From assembly GCA_008933635.1 (NCBI GenBank), contig WBUQ01000001.1:1-64000 (forward strand): a stretch of DNA of 64,000 nt, in the 5' to 3' direction. Both the position numbers and the translations under genes were made by a program. The notes beneath the pieces are model-generated. The model was not told the origin of the DNA, ran no database searches, and was given only the letters and a program-made list of their open reading frames with translations. This document shows, one piece after another, positions 49,610 to 59,440 of the stretch (position 1 is the stretch's first letter; the number at the start of each line of letters is the position of its first letter). The DNA is from Desulfobulbaceae bacterium. Its GTDB lineage: Bacteria > Desulfobacterota > Desulfobulbia > Desulfobulbales > Desulfocapsaceae.

Positions 49610-50716
49610 TCAATTACCTTTGTTATATACCGATTCCAGGTATTCTTGTGAGAAAACGCTTCGTGCCGGCGTAAATTCAGCGATACTTCGTGAGAACACC
49701 TCAACAATACGAGAATCAAATTGGCTGCCGCTGCATCGCCGCAATTCCGCCACAGCCTCTTCCATTGTGAGGTTTTTCCTGTAATTTCGACGAGACGTCA
49801 TGGCGTCATAACTGTCAACAACAATGAGGATTTTCGTCAGGTCGTCGAGGTCATCAGCCTTCAAGCCATCAGGATACCCTCCGCCATCCATGCGTTCGTG
49901 ATGATGTCGGATGATGAACTGCTCGCGTTCCATGAATCCCAGTGGTCCGATAATGTTCGCTCCGACGCTGGGATGCTTCCTGATCAGGAACCATTCATCC
50001 TCGGTGAGTTTTCCAGGTTTCTGGATACAGGAAAGATCAATGACGAGTTTTCCGATATCATGGAACTGAGCCGCCCGCCGCAGAACCAGGATATCTCTTT
50101 CAGCAAGCCCCATCGCCATACCGAGCATTACGGCATATTCGGTGACACGCATGGTATGTCCTGCTGTATAATAATCCTTTTCTTCCATCGCGTTCTGGAA
50201 ACTGCTCATCAGTTGGACGGTCGCGTTTTCCAGACTGTTGCTGTAGGTCAACAGGAGTCTGTTCTGCTCCTCAAGCTGCTGTGCTTTCTTGCGGATATCA
50301 TCCTCGAGAGATTCCTTGTAGCGCCTCTCCTGCAGCACATACATTCGCTTTTCGATGGCCCTGCGGATCTTGACATTGAAAATATCCAAGTCCTCAATCG
50401 GTTTGGTAAGAAAATCATACGCCCCAAGATTTATGGCCTTAACCGCATAATCCATCGACCCTGCCCCGGTAAGAAACAGTACCGGGATATCATAATCCAA
50501 TTCATTTAAGGCGTTGATGGTTGCAAACCCATCCATGTCCGGCATGTTGATGTCCAGGATGATGACATCAAAGCTGTCGTTGACAGTTTCCAGAACCCCC
50601 CTGCCGTCAGATGCCGCGGTCACGTTGTGACCGAACATCTCCAAAATCCGTGATACGGTGGAGCGGACCATGAAATCATCGTCCGCAAGGAGAATCTTTG
50701 CCTGCGTTTTTATCAA
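49610..50716 (-). CDS. REC-HD-GYP response regulator (putative c-di-GMP phosphodiesterase)
   Basis: REC (ILLADDDFMVRSTV, DVIILDINMPDMDG, FLTKPI); HDIGKL and HHERMDGGGYPDGL. Confidence 0.93.
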   Translation of the reverse strand: MIKTQAKILLADDDFMVRSTVSRILEMFGHNVTAASDGRGVLETVNDSFDVIILDINMPDMDGFATINALNELDYDIPVLFLTGAGSMDYAVKAINLGAYDFLTKPIEDLDIFNVKIRRAIEKRMYVLQERRYKESLEDDIRKKAQQLEEQNRLLLTYSNSLENATVQLMSSFQNAMEEKDYYTAGHTMRVTEYAVMLGMAMGLAERDILVLRRAAQFHDIGKLVIDLSCIQKPGKLTEDEWFLIRKHPSVGANIIGPLGFMEREQFIIRHHHERMDGGGYPDGLKADDLDDLTKILIVVDSYDAMTSRRNYRKNLTMEEAVAELRRCSGSQFDSRIVEVFSRSIAEFTPARSVFSQEYLESVYNKGN

Positions 50717-50827
50717 CGAAACCTCTCCAATCTGGAAATATCAGACCAACAGCAGTTGAAAGTCTACAATTTTCACAGTCCTTTTGCAACTCTCCGACCA
50801 GAAGGCAAACAAAGCCGACTTCTCTCG

Positions 50828-51457
50828 TCATTGACCCCGATTATCTATTTTCATCAGATCTCTTGGCGCCTTGATAATCCGGTTTTCAGTAATGATGAAA
50901 TCGACCGGCATATCATGGGGCTGTTGCGGGACCTCAACCAGAATCTGCATATCAAAGGCCAGTGCAACCCTGAGAGCTGATGGACGGATTTCCAAGGCAA
51001 GAAAACGATCGTAAAACCCACCCCCATATCCCAGCCTTCCTCCCTTCTCGTCGAAAACCGATCCAGGCAGCACGACAATATCAATGCTCGCAGGATCGAT
51101 TTTACGTTCTTCGACTATTTTCCTGCTTGGTTCGAGAATCCCGTAGTATCCTGGTACAAGGTCCTCTTCGGGATTGATCAGACGAACCGCTGTCATTTTT
51201 TTCTCCCTGACCGAAACAAGCGGTACGGTGACTATCTTTCCCCGTCCAAGGAGCTGATTGATCAGACCCAGAGTCTCTACTTCGCTTCTGAAGCTGACAA
51301 AGAGAAAGTATGACCTCAGATCATATTGTTCGGTCAACCGCAAGAATCGTTGATGAATTTCGTCACTTTTTACCTTCCTTACAACAGGATCCAACAGATC
51401 TCTGTTGGCTAAAATCCGTCTCCGAATCTCATCCGATTTTTGTTTCAAAACATCCAC
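50828..51457 (-). CDS. 5-formyltetrahydrofolate cyclo-ligase family
   Basis: IVVLPGSVFDEKGGRLGYGGGFYDRFL signature. Confidence 0.92.
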   Translation of the reverse strand: MDVLKQKSDEIRRRILANRDLLDPVVRKVKSDEIHQRFLRLTEQYDLRSYFLFVSFRSEVETLGLINQLLGRGKIVTVPLVSVREKKMTAVRLINPEEDLVPGYYGILEPSRKIVEERKIDPASIDIVVLPGSVFDEKGGRLGYGGGFYDRFLALEIRPSALRVALAFDMQILVEVPQQPHDMPVDFIITENRIIKAPRDLMKIDNRGQ

Positions 51458-51480
51458 ATCGCCCTTCCTTTACCGCAAAA

Positions 51481-51517
51481 AAAATCGCCAGCCCTGTTTG
51501 CTGCAGCTGGCGATTTT
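51481..51517 (-). terminator. Terminator downstream of the YeeE/YedE gene
   Basis: AAAATCGCCAG ... CTGGCGATTTT perfect 11-bp stem. Confidence 0.7.
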
Positions 51518-51541
51518 CTGAGCTGGTTATATTTTCGTCGG

Positions 51542-52786
51542 TCACATTGGGACAATAAGTTTATTGGTTTCCTCGTTCCAGGTAACAACCAGATACCATA
51601 TCACCATGACGGCCATGATAAGCAACAAGGTACCGCCATATCCCATGGCGTCTGGGAGATAGACATAGGAACCAAGAACACCATCCGCCTCGAAATCGTT
51701 ATCACGGAACCAGGATGTCATTATGGATGTTGAAATCCCGAAGAAGGGCACCACCATCAGGAGCTTCACCTGTCCCTCACCGACACGCCAGAGGGTCCCG
51801 GAACCGCATCCACCGGCAAACATCGCACCAAGGCCAAAGATAAAACCACCAACGACCCCGCCCCAGCCAAACGTGCCTCTGACATAGTTTATGGGGGCGA
51901 GCACCGCTTCTCCTTCCGCCCGCATTGGCACAGCATACTTCAGTATCGCGGCACCGACAGCAACAAGAACTATCGACAGCATGACCGATTTCGCCATCGT
52001 GCAATCGCCCGTCATGTGCGGTTCTCTAAAACCCTGGACCATGCACCACCTACCTCTCTGCATGGCGTATCCGAGAGCTGCCGCGAGAAGTATCACGCCT
52101 CCCAGTGAAGCGATGTAATCATCCTCCTCATTGCCCGAAAACGCGTTTGCCACATACATCAGGAAGATTACAGCCGCCAACCCTATATAAGGAAGAAGGT
52201 TGGAGGGGATGCTCAGTGTCTTTGCTCCACCCTCTCCCCATTGAATATGCTCCATCTCGAGATACAGGAGCTTCAGTCCCAAAATGACACCGAAGAAAAG
52301 TCCCAGCATCATGGCAAAACCGTTGGCGGCGAGGTTTCCGACAGCGTTGTAAAAACCGCCGACATTACACCCACCGGCAAGAGAGGCGCCTATCCCCATA
52401 AGGATTCCTGCAATTACAGCCTTAACCATTTCCCGGTATGGCGGGATTCTCAAGGCGAAATCCTTTCCCAGGCAGGCCGAAATAAATGCACCGCCGATGA
52501 AACCCAGTCCGATTACTGAACCAGAATCTATAAAAATAGATCTCGGGGCCTCTTCATAGAAGGCAAACACACCCGAATCGGCTCCAAGCAAACTGGTGAA
52601 ACCATACATGATCCAGTCGCCCCAGTTTCTCAAGGCACCGACTGCCCCCCAAGGTCGCCACCAAGCCATCATCATAACGGAGAAAAAAGCCACCACAACC
52701 CCCGTTACAGTGGGATTCCATTCACTCTGGCAGATTGTCTTGTAGAGTCCTTCGGCCTTACTTTTTACAATGCTTCCGTCACCCAT
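51542..52786 (-). CDS. YeeE/YedE (TsuA-like) sulfur-transport-family membrane protein
   Basis: Many TM helices; GASLAGGCNVGG, RGRWCMVQGFREPH, AGGCGSGTLWRVGEGQ Cys motifs; ATG at 52786 with GGAGG upstream. Confidence 0.9.
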   Translation of the reverse strand: MGDGSIVKSKAEGLYKTICQSEWNPTVTGVVVAFFSVMMMAWWRPWGAVGALRNWGDWIMYGFTSLLGADSGVFAFYEEAPRSIFIDSGSVIGLGFIGGAFISACLGKDFALRIPPYREMVKAVIAGILMGIGASLAGGCNVGGFYNAVGNLAANGFAMMLGLFFGVILGLKLLYLEMEHIQWGEGGAKTLSIPSNLLPYIGLAAVIFLMYVANAFSGNEEDDYIASLGGVILLAAALGYAMQRGRWCMVQGFREPHMTGDCTMAKSVMLSIVLVAVGAAILKYAVPMRAEGEAVLAPINYVRGTFGWGGVVGGFIFGLGAMFAGGCGSGTLWRVGEGQVKLLMVVPFFGISTSIMTSWFRDNDFEADGVLGSYVYLPDAMGYGGTLLLIMAVMVIWYLVVTWNEETNKLIVPM

Positions 52787-52978
52787 AAGTTTCATCCTCC
52801 AAAAATAATGATTTGCCCTTGTTTTCAAACGATTTTTTAAAGCTCTACTCTCCGAAATTTCTTTTGTCAAGACAGTATGAAAGCGGTATCGGCAATGACA
52901 GTCTATTTTCATCAAAATCTCGCAATAATTTCATCAATAACACCTATTAACGGTATAACCAGGCTGGGAAATTTGGCC

Positions 52979-53007
52979 TTGACTTTACATTTTTGCTACA
53001 GTATAGC
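52979..53007 (+). promoter_or_regulatory. Sigma-70-like promoter upstream of tusA
   Basis: TTGACT-N17-TATAGC. Confidence 0.5.
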
Positions 53008-53099
53008 TCATAGAGCACATTTAAAATCCGAAAGAAATATGTTTACTTAGACCGTGTAACCGCCTAACAGATTACCTATTTAATCCCAGGAGGACAATC

Positions 53100-53357
53100 A
53101 TGAGTGAGTTCAAAGTAGCCGACGATGGAATCAAGCCAAACGTGGTACTTGATGCAAAAGGTCTGAGTTGCCCCATGCCTCTTCTTCGTACAAAAAAAGA
53201 AATTGGAAAACTTTCTGCGGGTGAAATCCTGCAGGTCGACGGCACAGATCCGGGCTCCCGCAATGATATCCCCGGATGGTGCGAGCGCTCAGGACACGAA
53301 TACCTAGGTGAGAAAGAGCACTCGGGATATATCAGCTTCTATATCAAGAAGGGGTGA
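53100..53357 (+). CDS. tusA: TusA-family sulfurtransferase
   Basis: LDAKGLSCPMPLLRTKKEIGKL signature CPxP. Confidence 0.93.
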   Translation: MSEFKVADDGIKPNVVLDAKGLSCPMPLLRTKKEIGKLSAGEILQVDGTDPGSRNDIPGWCERSGHEYLGEKEHSGYISFYIKKG

Positions 53358-53455
53358 TACTCCCTTTTTCAGCCGAAACAGACAAGATATATCTCTGTAA
53401 CGGTTTGCCTGAAAGCTTTCTTCAGTAAGTGAATAACTTTCGCCGGAGGATTATT

Positions 53456-53770
53456 ATGGCAAAGAGTCTAGGTATTTTTGTCACAACCAAAGAGAGCCTT
53501 CCCCATGTTCTTGGCATTACCAAGGCTGCCAAGGCAAAGGGGTCTTCAGTAAAAGTCTTCTTCACATGGATCGCCACCCATGCAAGCAAGGATCCTCTTT
53601 TTCCTGAGCTTTGTGAATTAGCAGATGACGTTTCCATTTGTGTCGACAGCTATCGAAAACAGGGATACGACATGAACGACATCCCTATCGGTCTCACAGC
53701 CAAAAAAATGGCAACCCAGGCACAACATGGTATAATAATTGAGGATTTTGACTGTTATCTCAGTCTCTAG
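53456..53770 (+). CDS. DsrE-like protein
   Basis: SLGIFVTTKESLPHVLGITKAAKAKGSSVKVFFTW; VSICVDSYRKQGY. Confidence 0.75.
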   Translation: MAKSLGIFVTTKESLPHVLGITKAAKAKGSSVKVFFTWIATHASKDPLFPELCELADDVSICVDSYRKQGYDMNDIPIGLTAKKMATQAQHGIIIEDFDCYLSL

Positions 53771-53781
53771 AGGAGGGTGCA

Positions 53782-54084
53782 ATGTCCTTTAAAAAAGTTT
53801 GCTTCATGTACAGACATAAAGATTACGCCGTGGATGGGATCCGCTCCGCCTTGGGTCTGGCTGTTGAAAACATGTATTCATACGGTGTCGTTATGGATAA
53901 CGAGTTGGCATCGTTAGATGAAAACACCCAAGAGAGTATCGAGATGCTGCGGGATATGGAAGGAGAGATTTTTTCCACGATCCCAGCAAATGTCGAAAAT
54001 CTCGGTCTTGCCTCTATTACCCTGGAAGAACTTGGAGAAAAACTGCGTGAGATGACCCATGTTATTCCTTATGGCTTGAAGTAA
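53782..54084 (+). CDS. DsrE/DsrF-like small protein
   Basis: MSFKKVCFMYRHKDYAVDGIRSALGLAVENMYSYGVVMDNEL, DsrEF-like fold pattern and context. Confidence 0.6.
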   Translation: MSFKKVCFMYRHKDYAVDGIRSALGLAVENMYSYGVVMDNELASLDENTQESIEMLRDMEGEIFSTIPANVENLGLASITLEELGEKLREMTHVIPYGLK

Positions 54085-54111
54085 TCCCTCTCTTCTTTGG
54101 AGACCCTTGTC

Positions 54112-54285
54112 ATGAAGATTTTGAATGTCTATAGATCAGAACCCGACGAGACGACGAAAAAACTCATAGAAATTGTCACGAGAGATAGAGAAAAAGATGA
54201 TTTTTTCCTGAATGTGGATAATCCCGATTACGATTTGCTAGTAGAAAAAATATTTGCAGCGGACCAGACTATCAGCTGGTGGTAA
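54112..54285 (+). CDS. Short DsrH/TusB-like protein
   Basis: 57 aa; MKILNVYRSEPDETTKKLIE start and YDLLVEKIFAADQTISWW end resemble DsrH/TusB termini; last gene of the relay cluster. Confidence 0.5.
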   Translation: MKILNVYRSEPDETTKKLIEIVTRDREKDDFFLNVDNPDYDLLVEKIFAADQTISWW

Positions 54286-54309
54286 TTCCTATCAATGGTG
54301 ATCGGTGTC

Positions 54310-54341
54310 AAGGGGGATGCCCATATCGCATTCCCCTTTTT
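54310..54341. terminator. Bidirectional terminator between dsrH-like and serine hydrolase genes
   Basis: AAGGGGGATGC ... GCATTCCCCTTTTTT stem with T tract. Confidence 0.75.
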
Positions 54342-55495
54342 CATTCTGCGATCTTGATCAGTTTTTCCATCAGTCTATCGTGAAAGACCGGCCTGAATTC
54401 CTTAATTTTTTCATTCTCTCTGCTGGGATGAACCCTGTTGGTGAGCAACACGATCACAATCCCCCTGTACAGGTCTATCCAAAAAGAGGTCCCTGTAAAT
54501 CCAAGATGGCCAACTGTCATTCTTGAAAAATATTTTCCACTGCTTGATTTTTCCCCGGAAGGAGTGTCGAATCCGTAACACCATTCTTCATTTTCTTCTC
54601 GCCCGAACGTTTTTTTCAGCAGTTGCGGAGAACAATGCGAAAGGATTTTTTCTCCCCTCCAAGTCCGTAACAGAAAACCACATAGTTCCATTACCCCCTC
54701 TACTGTCCCGAATAGGCCTGCATGGCCTGCAATTCCGCCTAGACTGCGACAATTCTCGTCGTGTACCTCTCCACATAGAGTTCTCTTCATCCACTGGCAC
54801 TTTTCGGTGGCAGCTATGTTTTTGATGTCTACTTTAAGCAGTGGCTGAAATAGCAGTCTGTCTTGTAATAATAGAGGTATTGCAATGTTTTTGGACCAGA
54901 ACACTTCCAGTGATTCTGAAGATACTACTTCTATAATATGGCCTAAAAGGATAAATCCTAAATCACTGTAAACGGAGACTGTTCGAAGTGGCTTTTCAAG
55001 TGGTTCTGCCAAGATAAATTCTACAATTTTTTCCTTTCTCTTATTGAATCCTTCGCAGGTATTCAAATCAAGAAAATAAGGCCTGTATGCAGGTAATCCT
55101 GATTTATGCCGCAATAAGTCGCCAACAGTAATGTTTCTCTTAGATTTAGGAATAGGCCCCTTTAAAATCGCTTTTAAAGGCGTGTTAAATTGAATTTTTC
55201 CCCTCTCAATGAGTATCAGGATTGACAGAGTTGTAACCAGCGGTTTTGTCAATGAAGCCAGGTCAAAAAATGTATTTTCACTGACAATAAACTTCTTTTC
55301 TTGTTCCGTATATCCTGCAGTCCATACATACATCCCCTTTTTCCCAGGCCTATCAATCAATATTCCCGTGACGCCTCCAGAGAACACTCTTTCAGACAAA
55401 GCCTGCTCGAAAAGAATCTTTATCACATTTTCAATATCTTGGGCTTCTTTGTCAGGCAATGCCATGCTATTCAAATGTATTGAAAAATTTGCCAT
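54341..55495 (-). CDS. Serine hydrolase, class C beta-lactamase / EstB-like family
   Basis: SLTK (SxxK), YSD and HLGFTGTSFW motifs. Confidence 0.88.
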   Translation of the reverse strand: MANFSIHLNSMALPDKEAQDIENVIKILFEQALSERVFSGGVTGILIDRPGKKGMYVWTAGYTEQEKKFIVSENTFFDLASLTKPLVTTLSILILIERGKIQFNTPLKAILKGPIPKSKRNITVGDLLRHKSGLPAYRPYFLDLNTCEGFNKRKEKIVEFILAEPLEKPLRTVSVYSDLGFILLGHIIEVVSSESLEVFWSKNIAIPLLLQDRLLFQPLLKVDIKNIAATEKCQWMKRTLCGEVHDENCRSLGGIAGHAGLFGTVEGVMELCGFLLRTWRGEKILSHCSPQLLKKTFGREENEEWCYGFDTPSGEKSSSGKYFSRMTVGHLGFTGTSFWIDLYRGIVIVLLTNRVHPSRENEKIKEFRPVFHDRLMEKLIKIAE

Positions 55496-55805
55496 TTTCT
55501 GATATTATTGAATGGAATCTCTTAATATTGTATATTGTTGTTATATTTAAATAAATTTCCATACATAGTAAAGATTGTCCTTGTTTTCAACATGTATTAA
55601 CACAGTTTCCTCTTTTCTGTCTTTAATCTTATTATAATCGACTGTTGAAAAGCTGTTAATTTCTCTCATTCCCCTGAAAGATGATTTTTTCCAGCAGACG
55701 TTGTGTTTAGAAAAAAATAATTGAAATAAGACACTTATGTTGTTTTTGCAATTTCTAACCTGTTTAATAAAAATAATGTAAAACAATACATATAAGGAGT
55801 TAAAA

Positions 55806-56939
55806 ATGAAAATTCATTGTTCCATTGCCAGAGATGTACTGATTGAAGGATTGAATAGCCTGCAAAACATTACATCAAAAAAGAGCACAACAATGGCTAT
55901 TCTTTCCAATGTTCTTATCGAAACAACTCAAGGTGGCCTGATTATTACTGGAACAGATCTGGAAGTAGGTCTTCGTTTATTTGTAATTGCTGAAATCCAC
56001 GAAGAAGGTCGAATCACTCTTCCATCAAAAAAACTTTTTGAAATAGTCCGTGAATCAGGAAATCATCAGATTTCCATCGAGGAAAAGGAAAATAACTGGG
56101 TTGTGATAACAGCCGGAATGAGTACTTACAATTTGGCAGGAATGTCGGGTGAAGATTTCCCGGATTTTCCTGAAATTGAAGAAGATACCTTTGTTTCTCT
56201 AAAGTCTCAGGTATTTCTCGAACTTATTGACAAGGTAATCTATTCGATAGCTAATGAACAGGAAAATATTTATTCACTTAATGCTGTGCTTTTTGAAAAA
56301 GAACAGCGAGATGACCAAACTTTTCTAAGAATGGTTTCGTCAGACGGGCACAGGCTTTCCATCATGGAAAAAGCTGTTGATGAATCATGTAATGCTCTTT
56401 CTCTCAATCCGGTAACCTTGATACCAAAAAAAGGAGTTCAGGAATGGAAAAAATTCTGTGAGGGAAGAGATGTTGTTAATATTTCTTTTGAAAAGAAGCA
56501 AATGGTTCTCAAGGACGACAAAGCAACAATGGTAATTCGTCTTAAAGGAGGAGAGTTTCCAAATTACCAGGCTATTGTCAATACTATCCAACTTGAAAAC
56601 AAGTTGGAGTTACAGAGAATCCCCTTTCTTGAATCTTTGAAAAGAATAAACCTTTTCACTGAAGATAACTTCCATACTATAACGATAAGTCTGGAAAGCG
56701 ATAAAATGATACTCTCTTCGCAAAATGCAGAACTTGGCAATGCCAAGGATGAACAGCAGATAATATATTCGGGTGACCCCATGATATTGGGTTTTAATTG
56801 CCGTTACTTCATTGAAACCCTTCAAGTCATGGAGGGAGAACATTTAGAGGCCTACATAAACAGCAGCAGCAGTCCCTGTATGTTGAAATCAGATCAGGAT
56901 TCAGGTTTTATAAGTATTATCATGCCAATGCAGCTATAA
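55806..56939 (+). CDS. dnaN: DNA polymerase III beta subunit (sliding clamp)
   Basis: Clamp architecture; TSKKSTTMAILSNVLIET; C-terminal IIMPMQL. Confidence 0.96.
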   Translation: MKIHCSIARDVLIEGLNSLQNITSKKSTTMAILSNVLIETTQGGLIITGTDLEVGLRLFVIAEIHEEGRITLPSKKLFEIVRESGNHQISIEEKENNWVVITAGMSTYNLAGMSGEDFPDFPEIEEDTFVSLKSQVFLELIDKVIYSIANEQENIYSLNAVLFEKEQRDDQTFLRMVSSDGHRLSIMEKAVDESCNALSLNPVTLIPKKGVQEWKKFCEGRDVVNISFEKKQMVLKDDKATMVIRLKGGEFPNYQAIVNTIQLENKLELQRIPFLESLKRINLFTEDNFHTITISLESDKMILSSQNAELGNAKDEQQIIYSGDPMILGFNCRYFIETLQVMEGEHLEAYINSSSSPCMLKSDQDSGFISIIMPMQL

Positions 56940-56972
56940 ATTTAAGTTTTTGAAAGCTCAAACATACAGGTA

Positions 56973-59396
56973 GTGACAATGACAGGTTCAGAAAATTCAG
57001 TAAGTTACGGTGCAGAACAGATTAAAGTTCTTGATGGATTAGAGGCTGTAAGGAAAAGACCATCAATGTACATAGGAAACACCGGGGAGGAAGGACTTCA
57101 TCACCTGATATGGGAGGTAGTTGACAATAGTATCGATGAAGCTCTTGCCGGCTTCTGTTCACATATAAGGGTGACCATACATCCCGACAACTCGGTTTCT
57201 GTAGAAGATAATGGTCGCGGTATACCCGTTGATATGCACCCGACGGAGAAAATGTCTGCTCTTGAACTTGTAATGACCACGCTTCATGCGGGCGGAAAGT
57301 TTGACCATTCAACCTACAAGGTTTCCGGAGGATTACACGGAGTGGGAGTGTCTGTTGTGAATGCTCTCTCCTCCTGTACAGTTGCTGAAATTAAACGTAA
57401 CGGAAAGATTTACAGGCAAACGTATCGTTGTGGTGAAAAAACTTCTGAACTGGAGATTGTAGGAGAAAGTGAAAGAACTGGATCAAAGATCACCTTTCAG
57501 GCCGACCCTTCTATTTTTCAGGAGACGACAGTCTATAACTATGACACTGTAAAGAACAGACTGAGAGAATTATCATTTCTCAATAAGGATGTTCATATTT
57601 ATCTCAAGGATGAACGTAGCGGAGCTGAAGATAAGTTTCACGCCGAGGGAGGTATAATATCCTATGTTGAATACCTCAACAGAAACAGGACCCCGCTGTA
57701 TGCCGAACCCATCTATATTTCAGCTGAAAAAGATCAGGTAAAGGTTGAGATTGGAATACAGTATTTTGACGGATACTCAGAAAGACTTTTTTCTTTTGTA
57801 AACAATATTAATACAAAAGAAGGTGGGGCACACGTTGCTGGTTTTCGCGCAGCATTGACTAAATGCATAAACAGATATGCCAATGATGATATCATACCAA
57901 AGAATTTGCGGGAAAAGATGGGTGGGGATGATGTTCGTGAGGGGTTGACTTGTGTCATATCTGTTCATGTGCCTAATCCTCAATTTGAGGGACAGACAAA
58001 AACAAAACTCGGGAATTCTGAGGTCAAATCAATTGTTGAATCAGTTTGTAACGAAAAGCTGACAATTTTTTTTGAACAAAACCCAGCGATTGCAAAAAAA
58101 ATTCTCTTCAAGGTTGTCGAAGCGGCAAGGGCGAGAGAGGCCGCCAAACGAGCCAGAGACCTTTCAAGAAAGAAGGGATCCACAAGCCTTCTGATGGCAG
58201 GGAAATTGGCTGAGTGTCAGGAAAAAGATCCTAAAAGGCGTGAAATTTTCATTGTGGAAGGAGACTCAGCCGGTGGATCGGCAAAACAGGGAAGGGACAG
58301 ATCTATTCAGGCAATCCTGCCACTACGCGGTAAAATTTTGAATGTAGAGAAGGCTCGTTTTGATCGAGTCCTGGAAAGTGAAGAAATTAAGCAACTGATA
58401 GGTGCTTTAGGATGCGGTATCGGCGAAGATGATTTTGATCTGGAACGTCTTCGATACCACAAGGTCATTATTATGACCGATGCAGATGTCGATGGCGCTC
58501 ACATAAGAACTTTGCTTTTGACTTTCTTCTATAGACAAATGCTCCCGCTTGTTCAGGGTGGGTATGTTTATATAGGGCAACCACCACTTTATCGATTGGG
58601 TAAAGGGAAAAAGGAACAGTACTTTCTCGAGGAAGGAGAATTGAACAGCTATCTTTTCAGTCAAGCCAGTGAAAAGATGAGCATGAAATACGGCAGCGAA
58701 AAAATCATTATCGAAGGCCAGGAGTTTGTCTCTTTATTGGAAAAGCTTTCCGTATATCAGCGAATCGCCTCCTTCATGCAGCGGATGAACATAACGGAAG
58801 AGTTGCTGTACCTTTTACTCGACAACAACGTTCATTCAGCAGATCAATTTGCCGATGAAATGTTTGTCAGAGAGCTTGTTGCAAAAATTCCTGAGAAGAG
58901 TTTCGTCATTGGCAATATACGATCGTGTCGGTGGCGCGCTACCTGTTATGAGGTCGATATTGCGATCAAGGGCAGAGTCCAGGCAATGACAACCCTTGGA
59001 CCCCAGATACCCTTGATAAATGAATACCGGAAAGCCATTACTCTTTTTCCTATGATCAAGTCGTACCTGAAAGAATCTTTTGATCTTATCATGCAGACAG
59101 GAACGCCCCAGGAATCCGTACTACCAATAAGTGACTGGAATGATTTACTGAAGTCCGTCAGAGAGGAGTCGTTTAAAGGGAGTCACCTGCAGCGTTATAA
59201 AGGTCTTGGCGAGATGAACCCGGAACAACTCTGGGACACAACGATGAATCCTGTTAATCGACGGCTGGTAAAGGTAACGATAAGCGATGCCGAGCAGGCA
59301 GATGACATTTTTACAACGCTTATGGGTGATAAAGTTGAACCGCGGAGGGATTTTATCCAGAACCATGCCCTTGAGGTGGTTGATCTCGATATATAG
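56973..59396 (+). CDS. gyrB: DNA gyrase subunit B
   Basis: VRKRPSMYIGNTGEEGLHHLIWEVVDNSIDEA; EGDSAGGSAKQGRDR; IMTDADVDGAHIRTLLLTFFYR. Confidence 0.98.
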   Translation: MTMTGSENSVSYGAEQIKVLDGLEAVRKRPSMYIGNTGEEGLHHLIWEVVDNSIDEALAGFCSHIRVTIHPDNSVSVEDNGRGIPVDMHPTEKMSALELVMTTLHAGGKFDHSTYKVSGGLHGVGVSVVNALSSCTVAEIKRNGKIYRQTYRCGEKTSELEIVGESERTGSKITFQADPSIFQETTVYNYDTVKNRLRELSFLNKDVHIYLKDERSGAEDKFHAEGGIISYVEYLNRNRTPLYAEPIYISAEKDQVKVEIGIQYFDGYSERLFSFVNNINTKEGGAHVAGFRAALTKCINRYANDDIIPKNLREKMGGDDVREGLTCVISVHVPNPQFEGQTKTKLGNSEVKSIVESVCNEKLTIFFEQNPAIAKKILFKVVEAARAREAAKRARDLSRKKGSTSLLMAGKLAECQEKDPKRREIFIVEGDSAGGSAKQGRDRSIQAILPLRGKILNVEKARFDRVLESEEIKQLIGALGCGIGEDDFDLERLRYHKVIIMTDADVDGAHIRTLLLTFFYRQMLPLVQGGYVYIGQPPLYRLGKGKKEQYFLEEGELNSYLFSQASEKMSMKYGSEKIIIEGQEFVSLLEKLSVYQRIASFMQRMNITEELLYLLLDNNVHSADQFADEMFVRELVAKIPEKSFVIGNIRSCRWRATCYEVDIAIKGRVQAMTTLGPQIPLINEYRKAITLFPMIKSYLKESFDLIMQTGTPQESVLPISDWNDLLKSVREESFKGSHLQRYKGLGEMNPEQLWDTTMNPVNRRLVKVTISDAEQADDIFTTLMGDKVEPRRDFIQNHALEVVDLDI

Positions 59397-59440
59397 ACTG
59401 CACCTTTTATCCCGACTTAAATGAATCACCCAGATAAACA

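Noticed and set aside
54213-54221. Perfect DnaA box TGTGGATAA
   Set aside because: Single copy inside the dsrH-like coding sequence; one chance match is expected at this scale and no cluster was found nearby
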